Shown: positions 61,710 to 64,000 of the stretch, in pieces
How positions within the stretch are numbered: the first letter of the stretch is position 1
Layout of the letters: the number at the start of each line of letters is the position of its first letter
DNA from: JAEUMD01 sp050250815
GTDB lineage: Bacteria; Pseudomonadota; Alphaproteobacteria; Rhizobiales; Hyphomicrobiaceae
Assembly (NCBI GenBank): GCA_050250815.1
Contig: JBFWNY010000020.1
Coordinates: 1-64,000, forward strand
Reading direction: 5' to 3'
Length of the DNA stretch: 64,000 nucleotides
The notes under the pieces: generated by a model
What the model was told of the DNA's origin: nothing
The model's input: the letters and a program-made list of their open reading frames with translations, nothing else
The model's database searches: none
Made by a program: the position numbers and the translations under genes

Positions 61710-62999
61710 TCAGAACTTGATCACTGCGCCCGTGTAGACGGTGTGGATGGTGTCGAGCGGAGCGGCACCAACGCCGGTCGCGGCGAAGTCGGCTTCCCAG
61801 GCGCGGTAGCCCAGGTAGAGCTGCATCGCAGCAGCGTCGATGTCTTGCGAGACGCCGAAGCCCCACGACGTCAGGTCCGAGTTCGTCACGACCTGGCCGG
61901 CACCCACGTTGGCAATCGCCACGCCGTTCGAGTTGAGGATGTTGTTGCCAGCGCCGATAACCAGACCCTCGAGAGCACCGGAGGCCTCAGAGTACTCGGC
62001 GAAGATCGACGTCTTACCGAGCGCGAAGAACTTCCGGTAGATACCACCGGCGACATACCAGTAGTTGAAGTCCGACTTGCCGATGAGGTCGAAGTCGCGG
62101 TGGATGGCCGCGAAGTTGACGAACAGGCCGGTCGGCACGTGGATGACGCTGACCGATCCGCGGATCTCGTCGTAGTCAGCCGGCACGTCCGCGATGTAGT
62201 TGCGGCGAGCGCCGTTCTCGTTGTTCTCGTAGTAGCCGATGCCACCGGCGATCTTGACGCCGTTGAACTCACCCGCATAACGCAGGGCGACGTCCCAGAC
62301 ATCGTCCTCACCCCAGGCCGCCGAGAGCACGAAGCCCGCGAGAGACGGCGAGTTGTAGCGAACGATGTTGCCGCGGTCCGTATCCAGGAACTGCCAGAGC
62401 TGAGCGCCCGACACGTTCAGGTACGTGTTGGTGCCGCCGATGTGGAAGCGGAAGCCCGCACCGGCTGTCGAGTTGTGGTTCGAAGCCGTGGCCGGCGAGG
62501 TGCCGCCCAGCGAGTAGAGCACGATGTCGTCGGTCGCGTGGCTCGTCTGACCGACCCACACCTCGCCGAGCGTCTTGCTCTTCAGGTACCAAGCCGAGTG
62601 ACGCAGGCGCGGCTGGCGAGCCGGGTCGTCGTCCCACTGCGTGACGGAGGCGCCGATCGCACCCTCGAAGTCGATTTCGATGTAGTAGCCAGCCGACCAG
62701 TCGGCCGTGATGGCCGCGGAACCCTTGAACCGGAAGCGGCTCGACGAATAGCTGTTGGTCACCTGGTAGGCGTTCGACTCAAGGCCGTCGTCCCAGAAGA
62801 ACACCAGCTCGTTCACCTGACCGGAAACTTCCAGGCTGACCTTACGGTTGCCCTTGCGGGCGGTGGTGGCTTCAAGCTCTGCAATGCGCTCCTCAAGGTC
62901 GGCGCAGCAGTCGCCGCCAAGGTCCGCGGCAGACGCGCCACTCGTCGAAAAGACGGCGGCGGCAGCGGCGGCGATGGCGATCAGGCTGGTCCTTTTCAT
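61710..62999 (-). CDS. Porin (Omp2b-type), copy 1
   Basis: An outer-membrane channel of 429 residues. Signal peptide MKRTSLIAIAAAAAAVFSTS with cleavage near ASA-AD, a short helical part (LEERIAELEATTARKGNRKV) of the sort seen in alphaproteobacterial porins, then beta strands and a final Phe (VYTGAVIKF), the outer-membrane insertion signal. The ATG at 62999 follows TTGGGGGACTG. A paralogue lies directly upstream in the same direction. Confidence 0.92.
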   Translation of the reverse strand: MKRTSLIAIAAAAAAVFSTSGASAADLGGDCCADLEERIAELEATTARKGNRKVSLEVSGQVNELVFFWDDGLESNAYQVTNSYSSSRFRFKGSAAITADWSAGYYIEIDFEGAIGASVTQWDDDPARQPRLRHSAWYLKSKTLGEVWVGQTSHATDDIVLYSLGGTSPATASNHNSTAGAGFRFHIGGTNTYLNVSGAQLWQFLDTDRGNIVRYNSPSLAGFVLSAAWGEDDVWDVALRYAGEFNGVKIAGGIGYYENNENGARRNYIADVPADYDEIRGSVSVIHVPTGLFVNFAAIHRDFDLIGKSDFNYWYVAGGIYRKFFALGKTSIFAEYSEASGALEGLVIGAGNNILNSNGVAIANVGAGQVVTNSDLTSWGFGVSQDIDAAAMQLYLGYRAWEADFAATGVGAAPLDTIHTVYTGAVIKF

Positions 63000-63435
63000 C
63001 AGTCCCCCAATCATTGTCATCTCCACTAGGGTAAGTCCGTCGATGCGGGAAGCACACGCGCGGCCTGGCTGTTCGAAGACCCGTGTCCTCACCGGGCAGC
63101 ACGCACGTGCCTCAACGCACGCGGCTCGGTCGGAACACGCTCGTTCACTCGGACGCTACTGGAGGACTTGTGAGTTACGCAGTCGGAGATCGTGGTCGCC
63201 AGGCTACTTCCCGCGGCGGACATCCCGGAGCGGCCTGCGTGCTGTGTGCAGAACCCCCGGCATGCCTGCGTCTTGGCCATGATGGCCAACCACGTGACTC
63301 GCAAACATGAGTCCTGTGTAGGCAACCCAAGCGGGATGGGCAATTCCATTGATGTAGAAGCTATAGCTTTGATCCGGAATTGTTGCTTATTAGAAACATT
63401 GGATGTGGATACATTTGCTCATTGGGGAGCACGCA
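63000..63435. other. Region between tandem porin genes
   Basis: About 436 bases holding the porin 1 leader and likely promoter; the 63330-63425 part is AT-rich. Short open frames here show no family features. No repeat other than the porin 2 terminator at its edge was seen. Confidence 0.4.
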
Positions 63436-63463
63436 GAAAAGGCCGCACCCGGAGGTGCGGCCT
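63436..63463 (-). terminator. Intrinsic terminator of porin 2
   Basis: On the minus strand, stem AGGCCGCACC / GGTGCGGCCT with loop TCCG, then TTTTCTGC. Same stem and loop as the porin 1 terminator, pointing to a gene duplication that carried its 3' end. Confidence 0.88.
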
Positions 63464-63492
63464 TCCCTAAGTCAGGTCTTGGAGAGGCTAGA

Positions 63493-64000
63493 TCAGAACT
63501 TGATCACAGCGCCCGTGTAGACCGTGTGGATGGTGTCGAGCGGAGCGGCACCGAGGACCGTCACGGCGAAGTCAGCTTCCCAGGCGCGGTAGCCCAGGTA
63601 GAGCTGCATTGCAGCCGCGTCGATATCCTGCGAGATACCGAAGCCCCACGACGTCAGGTCCGAGTTCGTCACGACCTGGCCGGCGCCGACGTTGGCAATC
63701 GCATTGCCGTTCGCGTCGAGGATGTTGTTGCCAGCGCCGACAACCAGACCCTCGAGAGCACCAGAAGCTTCGGAGTACTCGGCGTAGATCGAGGTCTTGC
63801 CGATGTCGAAGAACTTCCGGTAGATACCGCCAGCGACGTACCAGTAGTTGAAGTCCGACTTGCCGATGAGGTCGAAGTCGCGGTGGATGCCCGCCAGGTT
63901 GACGAACAGGCCGGTCGGAACGTGGATGACGCTGACCGATCCGCGGATCTCGTCGAAGTCGGCCGGCACGTCCGCAATGAAGTTGCGGCGAGCGCCGTTC
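63493..64000 (-). CDS. Porin (Omp2b-type), copy 2, 5' end outside the window
   Basis: The C-terminal 169 or so residues of a second porin, running off the window edge in frame. It is almost the same as porin 1 over this part (for example DFNYWYVAGGIYRKFF and QLYLGYRAWEADFA) and ends with the same VYTGAVIKF. Differences include AGIHRD for AAIHRD and DANGNAIANV for NSNGVAIANV. The upstream part cannot be judged. Confidence 0.92.
   Translation of the reverse strand, partial: NGARRNFIADVPADFDEIRGSVSVIHVPTGLFVNLAGIHRDFDLIGKSDFNYWYVAGGIYRKFFDIGKTSIYAEYSEASGALEGLVVGAGNNILDANGNAIANVGAGQVVTNSDLTSWGFGISQDIDAAAMQLYLGYRAWEADFAVTVLGAAPLDTIHTVYTGAVIKF

Overview
This is a high-GC chromosomal segment of a methylotrophic alphaproteobacterium, most likely a member of Hyphomicrobiales related to Hyphomicrobium (lineage inferred; genus not proven). 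The evidence is the alphaproteobacterial GatB/YqeY-dnaG-rpoD block, a pqqABCDE operon, a lanthanide-type methanol dehydrogenase (xoxFGJ), an almost complete set of tetrahydromethanopterin (H4MPT) and methylofuran genes, a Pcs-type phosphatidylcholine synthase and omp2-like porins. No mxaF, CRISPR, phage, integrase or insertion sequence was seen. One tRNA gene (Pro, TGG) is present.

Layout. 0-13.3 kb is housekeeping: YqeY, an amidase-like protein, primase, sigma-70, small conserved proteins, an acetyltransferase, a membrane hydrolase, a P1-family peptidase, a TauE/SafE exporter, purB, an NDUFS4-like complex I subunit and tRNA-Pro. 13.3-17 kb has a DUF192 protein, a double cold-shock-domain protein, a gene-poor 0.67 kb stretch, gloA and a flavoprotein. 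17.2-20.7 kb is pqqABCDE with a strong hairpin after pqqA, followed by a small cytochrome c. 21.4-35.1 kb is the C1-carrier island: folK and a pterin carbinolamine dehydratase on the minus strand; then on the plus strand beta-RFAP synthase, mtdB, an ATP-grasp ligase, mch, a second ATP-grasp ligase, a CitG-like protein and fae; then a HisA-like gene, an MfnF-like gene, and a minus-strand run of DUF447, a DHPS-like protein, an MfnE-like kinase, a FolB-like aldolase and MfnB. The minus-strand run is joined upstream by overlapping stop/start codons to an ABC transporter and a DUF3280 gene (30979-38264). 38.4-53 kb is the quinoprotein island: an ABC importer of the type linked to lanthanide use, an exported protein, a CxxCW rhodanese-like protein, xoxJ, xoxG and xoxF, a divergent zinc metallohydrolase plus SoxYZ-like carrier, two unknown exported proteins, a beta-propeller protein and an MxaD-like protein. 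53.2-58 kb is fhcBADC. 58-64 kb holds a pentapeptide-repeat lipoprotein, a DUF1194 protein, phosphatidylcholine synthase, a small exported protein and two tandem porins, the second cut by the window end.

How they fit together: XoxF with PQQ and a lanthanide oxidises methanol in the periplasm and passes electrons to XoxG. Formaldehyde entering the cytoplasm is trapped on H4MPT by Fae, oxidised by MtdB, converted by Mch to formyl-H4MPT, and released as formate by FhcABCD with methylofuran. Most of the remaining genes probably make the cofactors (PQQ, H4MPT, methylofuran), import the metal, or mature the dehydrogenase. The least understood parts are the sulfur-carrier-like accessory set around xoxF, the ABC transporter fused by overlap to the methylofuran genes, and the CitG-like and HisA-like genes of the H4MPT island.
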